A stretch of DNA of 64,000 nucleotides from Erythrobacter sp. BLCC-B19 (GCF_028621955.1 NZ_CP117516.1:704001-768000), one strand, 5' to 3'. Shown: positions 15,672 through 26,232, counted from the first letter of the stretch. Notes: generated by a model from the sequence alone, not told the origin. A program made the numbers and translations.

Positions 15672-16567
15672 GCCTGCGCATCGGCCAGCGCGCCTGCAAA
15701 GGCCCGCCGCACCCGCACCAGCGAGGCGGCCAGCACGAGGCCCAGCACCACCACCTCGAACACGAAATACCACTGCGGCCGCCCCGCCCACATCGCCGCG
15801 CCCACTGCCAGCGTGCGGTAATTGGCGCTGAGCGGACTGATCGGGCCGAGCCACGCTGGCCCGCGCGCGCGCATCGCCTCGCGCAAAAGCAGCGCGCGTG
15901 CCGGATCGCGCACCGCCGCCAGCAGCGGGGCGCTGTGGGGCACGATCAGCCCGGTGAGCCAGAGGTAATAGGCGACGAAAGGATGCCGCCGCGCCGGCGC
16001 TGCTTCGCCCGCGCCGGCTTCGGGCGTCTCGCTCGCCATCCAGCCGGTGCCGTGAACCGCCAGCGCATATTGCCGCCGCGCGCCTTCGTAATGCGCGGCC
16101 TGCACCACCCGGCTAGCGCCTGCCGCCAGCATCAGCGCCCACGCCGCTGCACCGATCTGCCCCGCCGCCAGCGCCCCCAGCGTCAGGTAGAGCACGATGT
16201 GCCCGGCATAGTCGCAAATGCCGTCGAACAGCTCGCCATGGGGCGAGGCACAGCCCTTCATCCGCGCCAGATCGCCGTCCGCGCCGTCGAGCACGTGCCA
16301 GCCCATGTGCAGCGCGAGGCCCAGCAGCACCAGCCCCGGCCCTTGCGCCATCCCGTAGGCGAGCGCCGCAAGCATGATCGCCAGCGCACCCGCCGCCGAG
16401 ACCATATCCGGCGTTACCGCCGTCGGCGCAAGCGCCCGCGCCAGCCGCGCGGCGAGCGGATGATAGGCCCACCTGTTGAGCGCATCCTCCAGCTCGGGCG
16501 GACGGCGCGGCGGCCTGCCGGTGGGCGGCGAGGGGAGGCGCGTGCGGATCGCTGCCGGTTCTGTCAC
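15614..16567 (-). CDS. CDP-alcohol phosphatidyltransferase family protein
   Basis: The protein has 317 residues with several membrane segments. The diagnostic motif D(x2)DG(x2)AR(x8)G(x3)D(x3)D is complete: D94, D97-G98, A101-R102, G111, D115, D119, preceded by a VTP (51-53) at the entry of the membrane domain. Family members join a CDP-linked group to an alcohol, for example phosphatidylinositol-phosphate synthase or, in reverse polarity, CDP-inositol-dependent synthases. GTG 16567 is preferred because GGAAGGG lies about 8 bases upstream. An open extension reaches 16648. Next to inositol-phosphate synthase and a cytidylyltransferase, an inositol phospholipid is the likely product, but donor and acceptor are inferred. 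Confidence 0.85.
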   Translation of the reverse strand: MTEPAAIRTRLPSPPTGRPPRRPPELEDALNRWAYHPLAARLARALAPTAVTPDMVSAAGALAIMLAALAYGMAQGPGLVLLGLALHMGWHVLDGADGDLARMKGCASPHGELFDGICDYAGHIVLYLTLGALAAGQIGAAAWALMLAAGASRVVQAAHYEGARRQYALAVHGTGWMASETPEAGAGEAAPARRHPFVAYYLWLTGLIVPHSAPLLAAVRDPARALLLREAMRARGPAWLGPISPLSANYRTLAVGAAMWAGRPQWYFVFEVVVLGLVLAASLVRVRRAFAGALADAQAQAGTGSRTAGDCSASTLR

Positions 16568-16670
16568 GCAAATGCCCTTCCGTAGAAACGCGGAATTGCC
16601 GCCGCCCCGCCCGCATCGCACTATCCCGTTCCCGCGCACCCCGCGCAATTACGCAAGGCTACGGCATCGC

Positions 16671-17711
16671 ATGACCGCGCCGCTCATCGCCCGCTTCGCC
16701 GATGCGCGCACCGCCAACCGGCTGGTCGCCGGCATTCCTGCTGCCGCACGGGTCGCCGCCACGCTGGGGGCGCTGCGGCCCGGCATGGGGCTGGTGCTGG
16801 TGAGTGAGGATGCGGCACTCCTTGCCCCCCGCACCCGCGCCGCAATCGCCCGGCTCGCCCCCGCGGTGAGCGTGACGATCACCGCGCAGCCGCCAGCGGA
16901 GGCATGGCCGGGCGAGGTGCTGGTCGATCCTGCGGCCCTTGCCGCGCTGCTGGCCGGGCGCGCGCCGCCCCCGCCTCCCCCCGCCGATCCCGATGCGGTG
17001 CTGGGCCGGATTGCGACAACCATCATCCGCGCCACCGCCAAGCCGGGTGACGGCATGATCGCGCGGCATATCAACCGCCCGCTGTCACAAGCGATCTCGG
17101 GCCAACTGCTGCGGCTGGCATGGATCCGCCCCGGCCATGCCACCGGGCTGACCGCGCTGGCGGGGCTCGCGATGTTCGCCTGCCTGATCGCTTTCCCCAC
17201 CCCCGCAGGGCTTGCCGCAGGCGCGGTGCTGTTCCAGATCGCCTCGGTGATCGACGGGGTCGATGGCGAGATCGCCCGCGCCGCGCAGCGCACCTCGCGC
17301 CGCGGCGCCTCGCTCGACAGCCTGACCGATGCCGCCACCAATTGCGCCTTCCTCGCCGGGGCCGGGATCAGTCTTGCGCTGCAGGGCGATACCACCGGCG
17401 CGCTGGTCTGCGCGGGCGCGACCGGGTTGCAGGTGACCGGGCTCGCGATCCTTGGCCGGGCCGCGTGGCTGCGCGAGGGCGTGGTGCATTTCGACGGGGC
17501 GAAATCCGCGCTCGCGCCTGCGGGGCGCGGCCCTGCTCGGGCGATCAAGGACATCACCAGCCGCGATTTCTACGCCTTTGCCTTCATGCTCGCCGCCCTT
17601 GCCGGGCAGTTGAGCGCAGCCGCGGCGGTGTTCATGGCAGGATCGGCGGTGTGGCTGGCTTTCGTGCTGCTGGCCCAGCGTCAGCCCGCTCCGGCGCGGC
17701 TGATGCGATAA
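16671..17711 (+). CDS. CDP-alcohol phosphatidyltransferase family protein with extra N-terminal domain
   Basis: The protein has 346 residues. The complete CDP-alcohol phosphatidyltransferase motif lies at D195, D198-G199, A202-R203, G212, D216, D220, followed by membrane helices. The first 110 residues are a soluble alpha/beta-looking region ending in a proline run, then HINRPLSQAISGQLLRLA, which resembles the junction of fused IPCT/DIPPS enzymes. The soluble part lacks the G.G.R nucleotidyltransferase signature, so it may be a degenerate cytidylyltransferase domain. ATG 16671 begins MTAPLIARF; the frame is open further upstream. It is divergent from the gene at 15614-16567 and convergent with the PLD gene (31-base overlap). 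Confidence 0.82.
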   Translation: MTAPLIARFADARTANRLVAGIPAAARVAATLGALRPGMGLVLVSEDAALLAPRTRAAIARLAPAVSVTITAQPPAEAWPGEVLVDPAALAALLAGRAPPPPPPADPDAVLGRIATTIIRATAKPGDGMIARHINRPLSQAISGQLLRLAWIRPGHATGLTALAGLAMFACLIAFPTPAGLAAGAVLFQIASVIDGVDGEIARAAQRTSRRGASLDSLTDAATNCAFLAGAGISLALQGDTTGALVCAGATGLQVTGLAILGRAAWLREGVVHFDGAKSALAPAGRGPARAIKDITSRDFYAFAFMLAALAGQLSAAAAVFMAGSAVWLAFVLLAQRQPAPARLMR

Positions 17712-18859
17712 TCGGCAAGGCTCAGCCAATAGGCGATCCGCCAGCGCATCTTGGCAAGGAAGGTCGCCTCGCGGGCATAGCGTTCGCGCGTCATCGGCTC
17801 GCTCGCCGCTTCCAGATGGTCGATCAATTCGCGCAGGGCCGCAGCCACCGCCGCATCCTCGATCCGCACCATCAGCTCCAGATTGACCCGGAAGCTGCGC
17901 TTGTCGAGATTGGCGCTGCCGACATAGGCGACATCATCCACCACCAGCAGCTTCATGTGCAGCTTGCACACGGCAAACTCGGCGATCTGCACCCCGGCGC
18001 GCAGCAGCTTGCCATAGAGCAGGCGGGCCATGTCGATCGCGGCGGAAATGTCGGACTTGCCCGCCATCACCATCCGCACCTGCCCACGCTGCGCCACCCG
18101 CCGGAACTGGCGGCGGAAGCTGCGCGGGGGTGAGAAATAGGCCGAGACGAGATCGAGCCGCTTTGCCGCGATCAGATCCTGCCGGAACACCCAGGCCCAG
18201 TGCCCGCGCCGCACCAGCGGCCCGCCGACCAGCAAGCGCACCGGGCCAGAGCCGCCCTCCCACGCCTTGACGATGTCGCGCAGGCGCCGCAGCCGCGTCA
18301 CCCGGCCCGCTGCCTCGCTCGCCACCCAGTCCTTGAGCAGCGCAAACCAGCGCACGAACTGTTCCACCACCGGCCCGGTGATCGTGACCGACAGATCGCA
18401 CCAGCCATTCTTGTCGGGCGCATCGAAATAGTGATCGGAGACATTGGCCCCGCCGGTGAACACCTGCGCCTCGTCGGCAATCGCGAACTTCTGGTGATTG
18501 CGCACCAGATAGCGCTTGCCCCACTTGGGCGAGAAGATCGCGAAATGACCGCCCGCCTCGGTCAGCGGCGCGAAGAATTCCGCGCCCGCATCATTGCCGA
18601 AATCATCGACGATCAGCTCCACCGCCACCCCGCGCCGCGCCGCCGCGACCAGCGCATCGCGCACGCGGGTGCCCGAGGCATCGCTGTCGAACAGATAGTA
18701 GAACACCCTGAGGCTCGCCTCGGCCCCGTCGATCAGCGCGACCAGCGCCTCCAGCCGGTCGGCCCCGTGGGGGTAGAAGGTGAATCCGTGCCCGGCCGCA
18801 TCGACGCTGAAGGGATCAAGGTCGCGATAGGGCGAAGCAGGGGGAGCAGGTGGGGCCAT
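17681..18859 (-). CDS. Phospholipase D-like protein, cardiolipin synthase type
   Basis: The protein has 392 residues with two PLDc domains. The first HKD motif is HQKFAIAD (H122, K124, D129), followed by a GGANVSDHYF segment. The second is HMKLLVVD near residue 302, followed by VGSANLDKRSF. No N-terminal membrane helices are present, unlike E. coli ClsA but like ClsB-type enzymes. It probably makes or remodels phospholipids by phosphatidyl transfer. ATG 18859 is preceded by AAGGGAG. The location beside two CDP-alcohol phosphatidyltransferases supports a joint lipid function. It ends inside the 3' end of the convergent gene. Confidence 0.88.
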   Translation of the reverse strand: MAPPAPPASPYRDLDPFSVDAAGHGFTFYPHGADRLEALVALIDGAEASLRVFYYLFDSDASGTRVRDALVAAARRGVAVELIVDDFGNDAGAEFFAPLTEAGGHFAIFSPKWGKRYLVRNHQKFAIADEAQVFTGGANVSDHYFDAPDKNGWCDLSVTITGPVVEQFVRWFALLKDWVASEAAGRVTRLRRLRDIVKAWEGGSGPVRLLVGGPLVRRGHWAWVFRQDLIAAKRLDLVSAYFSPPRSFRRQFRRVAQRGQVRMVMAGKSDISAAIDMARLLYGKLLRAGVQIAEFAVCKLHMKLLVVDDVAYVGSANLDKRSFRVNLELMVRIEDAAVAAALRELIDHLEAASEPMTRERYAREATFLAKMRWRIAYWLSLADYRISRAGAG

Positions 18860-18974
18860 GTCTCCCTTGTAGCGCCAAGCCTCCGCAAAGCGACAGGCCA
18901 TCTGTCACAGCCTGCACCGCACATCGTGCACGGTTCACCCCGCGGTCAGAAAAGCTGTTGCAGATCATGCCTCT

Positions 18975-19883
18975 ATGCTTAGCGGCGCACGGCACATCAT
19001 GGGTGGTTTGGCAGCGGTCTGCGCGGCGCAGGTCGCGGCAGCGCAGGCAGGAACGGCGCAGGAGGTGGCTAACCCGCCCGAGCCCGCTGCGAGCGCCGAG
19101 ACGATCAGCGAAATCGTGGTCGAACAGGAACGCATCGCCGACCTCAGGGCCGCGGTCGCGCTCGCCCGGACGGTCGCGGGCCGTGCCGCCTCGCGCGACC
19201 CGCTGCCGCGCTTCAATGCGCCGCTGTGCATGAGCCTCGCGATTGACGATCCCGAACGCGGGCGCCTGATCGGCCAGCGGATCATCGCCAATGCCCGCGC
19301 AGCCGGGGTCAGGATCGCCAAGCCCGGCTGCCGCCCCAATGCGCTGGTGCTGATCCGCCCCGATGTAAAGCAGTGGATCATCGACTACCGCGCCAGCGGC
19401 CGCCGCTTCATCGGGCGGCTGAAGCGCCATCAGGTCGACCGGGTGCTGCGCTCGCGCGATCCGGTCTATGTGTTCGGCGACATCGAGGTCATCAGCAGCA
19501 ATCCGAGGGGGCGGCTCGACCGCACCACATACAAGAACATCCGCGCCGCTGCCGTCATGGTCGACGCGGGGGCGAGCGCGGATTTCACCCCGGTGCAGCT
19601 GGCCGATTACATCACCATGCGCCTGCTCGGCCCGACGCGCGAGATGGAGGAGATTGCCACCGGCGCACCGCGCACAATCCTCGCGCTCTATCGCCCGGCG
19701 GGGCGCTTGCAGGCAGAAATGTCGCGCTTTGATCGCACCTGGCTGGCAACGCTCTACCGGCTGCGCGCCAATGCCAATGCGATGGAAGTGGTGATGACCA
19801 CCGCCCGCACACTGGCGCAGGGCGGCGCGGCGCCGGACACGCCACTAGACGCGCCCCCAGAGGCACCCCTAGAGGCACCATAG
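18975..19883 (+). CDS. Exported protein of unknown function
   Basis: The protein has 302 residues with a probable Sec signal peptide (basic start, hydrophobic core [14 protein letters not shown], likely cleavage after AQA near residue 25). The mature part has [18 protein letters not shown] and [18 protein letters not shown], with two cysteines that could pair. The C-terminus ends in a short repetitive Pro/Ala/Glu/Asp tail built on [11 protein letters not shown]. No enzyme motif was recognised. It stands alone between the PLD gene (divergent, 115-base gap) and rpoZ, about 95 bases upstream of the latter. Similar proteins are, to my memory, common in Sphingomonadales, but no function is claimed. 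Confidence 0.75.
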   Translation: MLSGARHIMGGLAAVCAAQVAAAQAGTAQEVANPPEPAASAETISEIVVEQERIADLRAAVALARTVAGRAASRDPLPRFNAPLCMSLAIDDPERGRLIGQRIIANARAAGVRIAKPGCRPNALVLIRPDVKQWIIDYRASGRRFIGRLKRHQVDRVLRSRDPVYVFGDIEVISSNPRGRLDRTTYKNIRAAAVMVDAGASADFTPVQLADYITMRLLGPTREMEEIATGAPRTILALYRPAGRLQAEMSRFDRTWLATLYRLRANANAMEVVMTTARTLAQGGAAPDTPLDAPPEAPLEAP

Positions 19884-19978
19884 CGGGCGGGCCTGCCCCC
19901 TTTTCCTTGACTTCGCGCGGCCTCATGCCTAGCTGCGCGCTTGCCCATTCTCCCGCGATTCTGAAAAAAAGGCCGCCC

Positions 19979-20323
19979 ATGGCACGCGTTACCGTTGAAG
20001 ATTGCGTCGACAAGGTTCCGAACCGCTTCGACCTGGTGTTGCTCGCTGCGCAGCGTGCGCGCGAGATTTCGGGCGGGAGCGAGCTGACCATTGACCGCGA
20101 TCGCGACAAGAACCCGGTCGTGGCGCTGCGCGAAATCGCGGAAGAAACGATCACCCCGCGCGGTCTTCACGAATCGCTCGTCACCAGCCTGCAGAAGATC
20201 CTCCCCGACGATGAAGACGAAGCCGACGAAATCGGCTCGCTCAGCCAGTCGGCCGAAGCGCTGCGCATCACCGCATCGGCCCCGGCGCGCACCTCGTCGC
20301 TGGGCGGCGATTACGACGGCTGA
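19979..20323 (+). CDS. rpoZ: RNA polymerase omega subunit
   Basis: The protein has 114 residues. [20 protein letters not shown] and [13 protein letters not shown] are the conserved omega N-terminal sequence, and [12 protein letters not shown] is the second conserved block. The acidic tail (DDEDEADE) and the C-terminal extension are usual in alphaproteobacteria. Omega helps fold and assemble the beta-prime subunit and mediates ppGpp effects. ATG 19979 is preceded by a purine-rich AAAAAAAGG. The frame is open upstream to 19907, but conservation begins at this methionine. It is a housekeeping gene and probably marks the core-genome part of the window. Confidence 0.96.
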   Translation: MARVTVEDCVDKVPNRFDLVLLAAQRAREISGGSELTIDRDRDKNPVVALREIAEETITPRGLHESLVTSLQKILPDDEDEADEIGSLSQSAEALRITASAPARTSSLGGDYDG

Positions 20324-20534
20324 CGATCAGCGGCGGGCTGGTGACCCGGCCCCTTTCGCTGGCCGGTCTTTGCACGCCCTTGTCGCGTCTTTGACGGCTG
20401 TTGCCGGGTTTTTGCCGGGCCGCGCCGTCTCATTGACCGTTTTCTGACACGCATCCAACCCCGCTTGCCAAGCGCAGCGGGGCGACTATCCCTTGTGGCT
20501 GTCACCAAACAGTAACACCACGAGGCCCGCGCGC

Positions 20535-21266
20535 ATGGCATCGATTGCGATCTACAGCGTCAAGGGCGGGGTCGGGAAAACGACGCTGGCGGCCAATCTC
20601 GCATGGGTCTCGGCGACCATGTCGCGCCGCAAGACCTTGCTGTGGGATCTGGACGCGGCGAATGGATCGGGCTTTCTGCTGGGGGTCGATCCGCGCAAAA
20701 AACACAGCGCAGACAAGATGTTCGCCGAGGGAAGCGATCCCGCGCGGCTGATCCGGCCAAGCGCCTATGCGGGGCTCGATCTGTTGCCGGCGGATGAAAG
20801 CATCCGCAGCCTCGACCGCCAGCTCGACCGGCTCGGCAAGAAGAAGCGGCTCGCCAAACTGACCGCGCAGATGGCCAAGGACTATGACCGGATCATCTTC
20901 GATTGTCCCCCGGTTCTCAACGAGTTGAGCGCCCAGATCATGCGCGCGGCCGACCTCGTGATCGTGCCCCTGCCCCCCTCCCCGCTCTCGGCCCGCGCCT
21001 TCGAGGTGGTGGTCGAGGAGGTGCAGGGCAGCGGGAAGGGGCATCCGCCGATTTTGCCTGTCTTATCAATGCTCGATCTGCGCAGAACCTTGCACAAGGA
21101 GGCCCGCGAGGCCAATCCGCGCTGGCCCGCGATCCCGCTCGCCAGCGCGGTCGAGCAGTGCGCGGTGGAGCGCAAGCCTGTAGGTGCCTTCGCCCCGCGC
21201 TCGCCTGCCGCGCGGGCGATTTCCCAACTCTGGACCGCGATCGAACGCAAGCTGGCCGAGAAATAA
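20535..21266 (+). CDS. ParA/MinD-family ATPase
   Basis: The protein has 243 residues. It has the deviant Walker A YSVKGGVGKTTLAANLAW (residues about 7-24), the switch region LLWDLDAANGSGFLLG, and IIFDCPPVLNELS as Walker B region. Proteins of this orphan ParA group position cargo or act in regulation. No parB partner lies nearby, so it is probably not the chromosomal partition ParA. ATG 20535 fits the conserved start MASIAIYSVKGG. The upstream gap of 211 bases to rpoZ contains an inverted repeat but no gene. It is followed 67 bases later by the DUF3667 gene. Confidence 0.88.
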   Translation: MASIAIYSVKGGVGKTTLAANLAWVSATMSRRKTLLWDLDAANGSGFLLGVDPRKKHSADKMFAEGSDPARLIRPSAYAGLDLLPADESIRSLDRQLDRLGKKKRLAKLTAQMAKDYDRIIFDCPPVLNELSAQIMRAADLVIVPLPPSPLSARAFEVVVEEVQGSGKGHPPILPVLSMLDLRRTLHKEAREANPRWPAIPLASAVEQCAVERKPVGAFAPRSPAARAISQLWTAIERKLAEK

Positions 21267-21333
21267 GCCGCTTTCGCAGGTGCGGCAAACGCGCCTATAG
21301 TTGCGCTGTTCGGGTTCAAGGGGCGCAAGGGCG

Positions 21334-22389
21334 ATGAGCGGATTTGGCGATGGTATCGGGACAGTGATCGAGGGCGGCCTGCTCAGCCGCGCGGTCGAAC
21401 CGGGGGCCGGGGAAGCCAGCGGACACGCCGGAAGCCATGTCACCTGCGCCAATTGCGGCACTGAATTCACAGGACATTTCTGCCCCAACTGCGGGCAGAA
21501 GGCGCATATCCACCGCAGCCTTGCCGCGATCGGGCACGACATCATGCACGGCGTGCTGCACCTCGACGGCAAGCTGTGGGAGACGCTGCCGCTCCTCACC
21601 TTCAAGCCGGGTGATCTCACCCGCCGCTACATCGCGGGCGAACGGGCGAAGTTCGTCAGCCCGATGTCGATGTTCCTGTTCACCGTCTTCGCGATGTTTG
21701 CGGTTTTTCAGATGGTTGGCATCGGCACGCCGAGCGACCTGTCGAACGATCTGTTCGGTGCGGACAAGGATGATCCGTTCCGGAGCCAGGTGATCGAACA
21801 GATCAACACGCTGGAGAAGGAGCGGCTGGCGCTTCCTGCCCAAAGCCCCCGCCGGACTGAGATCGATAACCAGCTCAAAGGCCTCAATTATGTGCTCACC
21901 AAGGCAGGGAGCGATGGCAGCGGATCGGACAGTTCGGTCAGTATGACCACCGGCATCGACTGGCTCGACAAGGGGTTGATCGCCAAGTGGAAGAAGAACC
22001 CCAGCCTGATGCTCTACAAGCTGCAATCGAATGGCTACAAATTCAGCTGGTTGCTGATCCCGCTCTCGATCCCCTTCGTGTGGCTGATGTTCGCCTGGCG
22101 GCGGCAGTACAAGGCCTATGACCACGCGGTGTTCGTGACCTATTCGCTGAGTTTCATGTCACTGCTGTTTATCGTGATGTCGATCCTCAGCACGGTGCCG
22201 GGGGGCGGAGCCTGGGCCGCGCTGCTGTTCCTGTTCGGGGTGCCGCTGCATCTCTACAAGCAGCTGCGCCATGCCTATGGCCTGAGCCGGTTCTCGGCCT
22301 TCTGGCGGCTATGCGTGCTGCTGTTCTTCTCGATGCAGATCGTGCTGACGCTGTTCCTGCTGATCGTGGGTGCGCTCGGAGCGTTTTGA
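21334..22389 (+). CDS. DUF3667 zinc-ribbon membrane protein
   Basis: The protein has 351 residues. After about 35 residues comes a zinc ribbon CANCGTEFTGHFCPNCGQK (two CxxC pairs). Then follow GVLHLDGKLWETLPLLTFKPG and GERAKFVSPMSMFLF, typical of DUF3667. There is one TM segment near residues 108-125 and a C-terminal block of about four TM segments. The central part is a soluble segment rich in charged residues. Function is unknown. It is found widely in Sphingomonadales and Bacteroidetes. ATG 21334 is preceded by AAGGGCG. It converges with the aspartyl protease gene, and the two stop codons are 9 bases apart. Confidence 0.85.
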   Translation: MSGFGDGIGTVIEGGLLSRAVEPGAGEASGHAGSHVTCANCGTEFTGHFCPNCGQKAHIHRSLAAIGHDIMHGVLHLDGKLWETLPLLTFKPGDLTRRYIAGERAKFVSPMSMFLFTVFAMFAVFQMVGIGTPSDLSNDLFGADKDDPFRSQVIEQINTLEKERLALPAQSPRRTEIDNQLKGLNYVLTKAGSDGSGSDSSVSMTTGIDWLDKGLIAKWKKNPSLMLYKLQSNGYKFSWLLIPLSIPFVWLMFAWRRQYKAYDHAVFVTYSLSFMSLLFIVMSILSTVPGGGAWAALLFLFGVPLHLYKQLRHAYGLSRFSAFWRLCVLLFFSMQIVLTLFLLIVGALGAF

Positions 22390-22393
22390 GATC

Positions 22394-22407
22394 GCGGCCT
22401 AGGCCGC
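22394..22407. terminator. Palindrome between convergent genes, weak bidirectional terminator candidate
   Basis: GCGGCCTAGGCCGC is a perfect 14-base palindrome in the short gap between the convergent DUF3667 and aspartyl protease genes. It contains the TAG stop of the minus-strand gene. There is no loop or T-run, so terminator function is uncertain. Confidence 0.3.
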
Positions 22408-23316
22408 AGCCGCCGGGCAGACCGCGACGGTCTGGTGCCGCTGATCGATGAGGACACGCTGCCCCGCGAGCGCCTGCGCCCCGACCAGCACTTCGGGATA
22501 GGCCTCGGCCACTCGCACAGTCGCTGCCTCCAGCGTCGCATCGCCGAGGCGGAGCGGGCTCGCCAGCCGTCCCGAGAATGACGGAATGCGCGAGTTGGTG
22601 AGGCTGACATTCCCCGCCGGCTGGAGCGGGGTGCCGCCGAGTTGATCGTAGAGCGCCGTCGGCATCATCACCATCACATCCGCGCCGGTATCGAGATTGG
22701 CGGTGGTGGCCATGCTGCCGAGCGTCACCGGAATGCGGAAGGCGCGATCATAGGCCAGCGCGCCCGGCTGATCCGCTGCCAGCGCCCGTCCGGTGAAGTA
22801 GCGCAGTCGCTTGGCCGGAAAGTCGATCACGAGCAGGCCATCGGCAAAGAACCCGCGCCCGAGAATTCCGGAAAAGGCCGCCGCGTCGGAAACCCTGCTG
22901 CGATAATCGCGGGCGATGAGGGTGATGTCCTGATGCGCCAGCCCAGCCAGCGTCAGGCTGGAGAGACGCACCGTATCGACCTTGGCGGTTGCCACGCCGT
23001 CAGAGGTCTGGCTGCTCTCCCCCGGCGGCAGGCCCAGCTCGGCCACGAGGCTCGCATCGATCCGGCCAACCCCGCTTGCCCCGGTATCGACGGCAAAGAC
23101 GAACGGCCCTTTACCGTCGACCACAACGTCGAGGTAGATTCGCCCCTCGATGGTGCGGAACGGAACGTCGACCGCAGCGCCGGTCATGTCCGTCGCGGTC
23201 AGCTCTGCGGCGAGCGCGCAGGCCGGGCTGGTAGCTTCGGGCTCGGCAGACAAGACCTGCCCGACAGGCAGAGCGAGCACGAGGCCGGCGAGCCCCCACC
23301 GGATTGAATGCAGCAC
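22399..23316 (-). CDS. Exported retropepsin-like aspartyl protease with two DTGA motifs
   Basis: The protein has 305 residues with a signal peptide (MLHSIRWGLAGLVLALPVG, cleavage near LSA). The sequence has two aspartyl protease active-site loops in one chain: FAVDTGASGVGRID near residue 75 and ANLDTGADVMVMMP near residue 207. Each is followed by hydrophobic strands; ILGRGFFADGLLVIDF resembles the usual 'G..f...y.vtiD' element. Retropepsin-like bacterial proteins usually have one such motif and dimerise, while pepsins have two in a chain. A periplasmic or surface protease of the clan AA type is likely. The substrate is unknown. Confidence 0.82.
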   Translation of the reverse strand: MLHSIRWGLAGLVLALPVGQVLSAEPEATSPACALAAELTATDMTGAAVDVPFRTIEGRIYLDVVVDGKGPFVFAVDTGASGVGRIDASLVAELGLPPGESSQTSDGVATAKVDTVRLSSLTLAGLAHQDITLIARDYRSRVSDAAAFSGILGRGFFADGLLVIDFPAKRLRYFTGRALAADQPGALAYDRAFRIPVTLGSMATTANLDTGADVMVMMPTALYDQLGGTPLQPAGNVSLTNSRIPSFSGRLASPLRLGDATLEAATVRVAEAYPEVLVGAQALAGQRVLIDQRHQTVAVCPAAAA

Positions 23317-23387
23317 GGCCTACCCCCTCTGATTGCGTGCTAGCGTATTAGCACGGCAATACAGAAGGAGTCAAAGGTGCGGGCCGA

Positions 23388-25355
<1,968 letters not shown>

Positions 25356-25462
25356 CGCGAGGAAATCCTTTCGTGCGCCAATAATGTAGGATGCCACGGC
25401 TGAATGGCAAGATAATGCGCCCCTTGGGCTGCGATGCTAATTTTCGAACAGCGTGATGCGAT

Positions 25463-26101
25463 TTATCGATGGTCGTGCGAAGCTGTGGGGGCAGCATAGG
25501 CCGCCAGAAACACCTCAACCGCGCCTTCGATCCGCTCGCGCACGGTCTCGGCCGCGACGTCTGCGCCGAAGCGCCGTTCGAGATCACCCATGCCCTTGCA
25601 AAGCGACACAAATTGTTCGGCGGCCAGCAGCGGATCGGCGATGCGCAAGGCGCCGGCCTCAACCTCGTGACTGAGATAGGCGGCAAAGGCGTGCTTCATG
25701 CGCCACGGCCCGGCGGCAAGAAAGGCGACGCCGATGGTCGGCTCGTGCTCGGTCTCGGCAGCGATGCGGCGGTCGAAACGGATCATCTCGGGGCGGGCAA
25801 GGAAGGCGACAACTGCCTCGCCGATTGCGGTCAGGCGTTGGCGAATCGAGCCGGACGGCATGGCATCGAGCGAGAAATAGCCCCGCATCTTCTCGCACTC
25901 GCACTCGACAGCGGCAGCGAACAGCGCGCGCTTGTCGCCGAACTGGTTGTAGATCGTGACCTTCGAAACCCCCGCATCAGTCGCGATCTGCTCGATCGCG
26001 GTGGCGGCAAAACCGTGATGAAAGAAGTGATGCGCGGCTGTCTCGACGATGGCCGCGCGCTTGGCCGCGTCAAGCGGACGCCCGGCGCGGCGCGAGCACA
26101 C
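25463..26101 (-). CDS. TetR-family transcriptional regulator
   Basis: The protein has about 212 residues from GTG 26101 (VCSRRAGRP). A TTG at 26137 would add 12 residues, and the start is uncertain. The N-terminal helix-turn-helix IEQIATDAGVSKVTIYNQFG and the following DKRALFAA are typical TetR, and the C-terminal half is a ligand-binding domain of the TetR_C AefR-like kind. It is divergent from a four-gene efflux operon, and a perfect palindrome lies between them. Repression of the efflux operon, and of itself, with release by a small molecule is therefore likely. Confidence 0.88.
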   Translation of the reverse strand: MCSRRAGRPLDAAKRAAIVETAAHHFFHHGFAATAIEQIATDAGVSKVTIYNQFGDKRALFAAAVECECEKMRGYFSLDAMPSGSIRQRLTAIGEAVVAFLARPEMIRFDRRIAAETEHEPTIGVAFLAAGPWRMKHAFAAYLSHEVEAGALRIADPLLAAEQFVSLCKGMGDLERRFGADVAAETVRERIEGAVEVFLAAYAAPTASHDHR

Positions 26102-26130
26102 GTTTTTTTTCGCAACTGATGATTCGTCGA

Positions 26131-26173
26131 TTGACAAAATGAACGGCCCCGTTCAATTAAACGCCACCGTTCA
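26131..26173 (+). promoter_or_regulatory. TetR operator candidate overlapping a promoter-like TTGACA
   Basis: TGAACGG-CC-CCGTTCA (26140-26155) is a perfect inverted repeat with 7-base arms. A third half-site CCGTTCA follows at 26167-26173. A consensus -35 hexamer TTGACA lies at 26131-26136 on the plus strand, and a weak -10-like TTCAAT or TCAATT overlaps the palindrome's right arm. A bound repressor would block transcription of the efflux operon. The -10 assignment is tentative. Confidence 0.7.
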
Positions 26174-26232
26174 ATATTGGGCCGCACGGCTCAGGATTGC
26201 AACCCTCCCTTGTCGCAGAGGTTCCCCCGCAC

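Noticed and set aside
18892..18906. GACAG-GCCAT-CTGTC inverted repeat between the PLD gene and the exported protein gene
   Set aside because: Arms of 5 bases in a 115-base gap are expected often by chance in this composition.
20459..20482. Inverted repeat CCCCGCT...AGCGGGG between rpoZ and the ParA-like gene
   Set aside because: The loop is 10 bases and no T-run follows. It could be an rpoZ terminator, but the evidence is too weak to list it.
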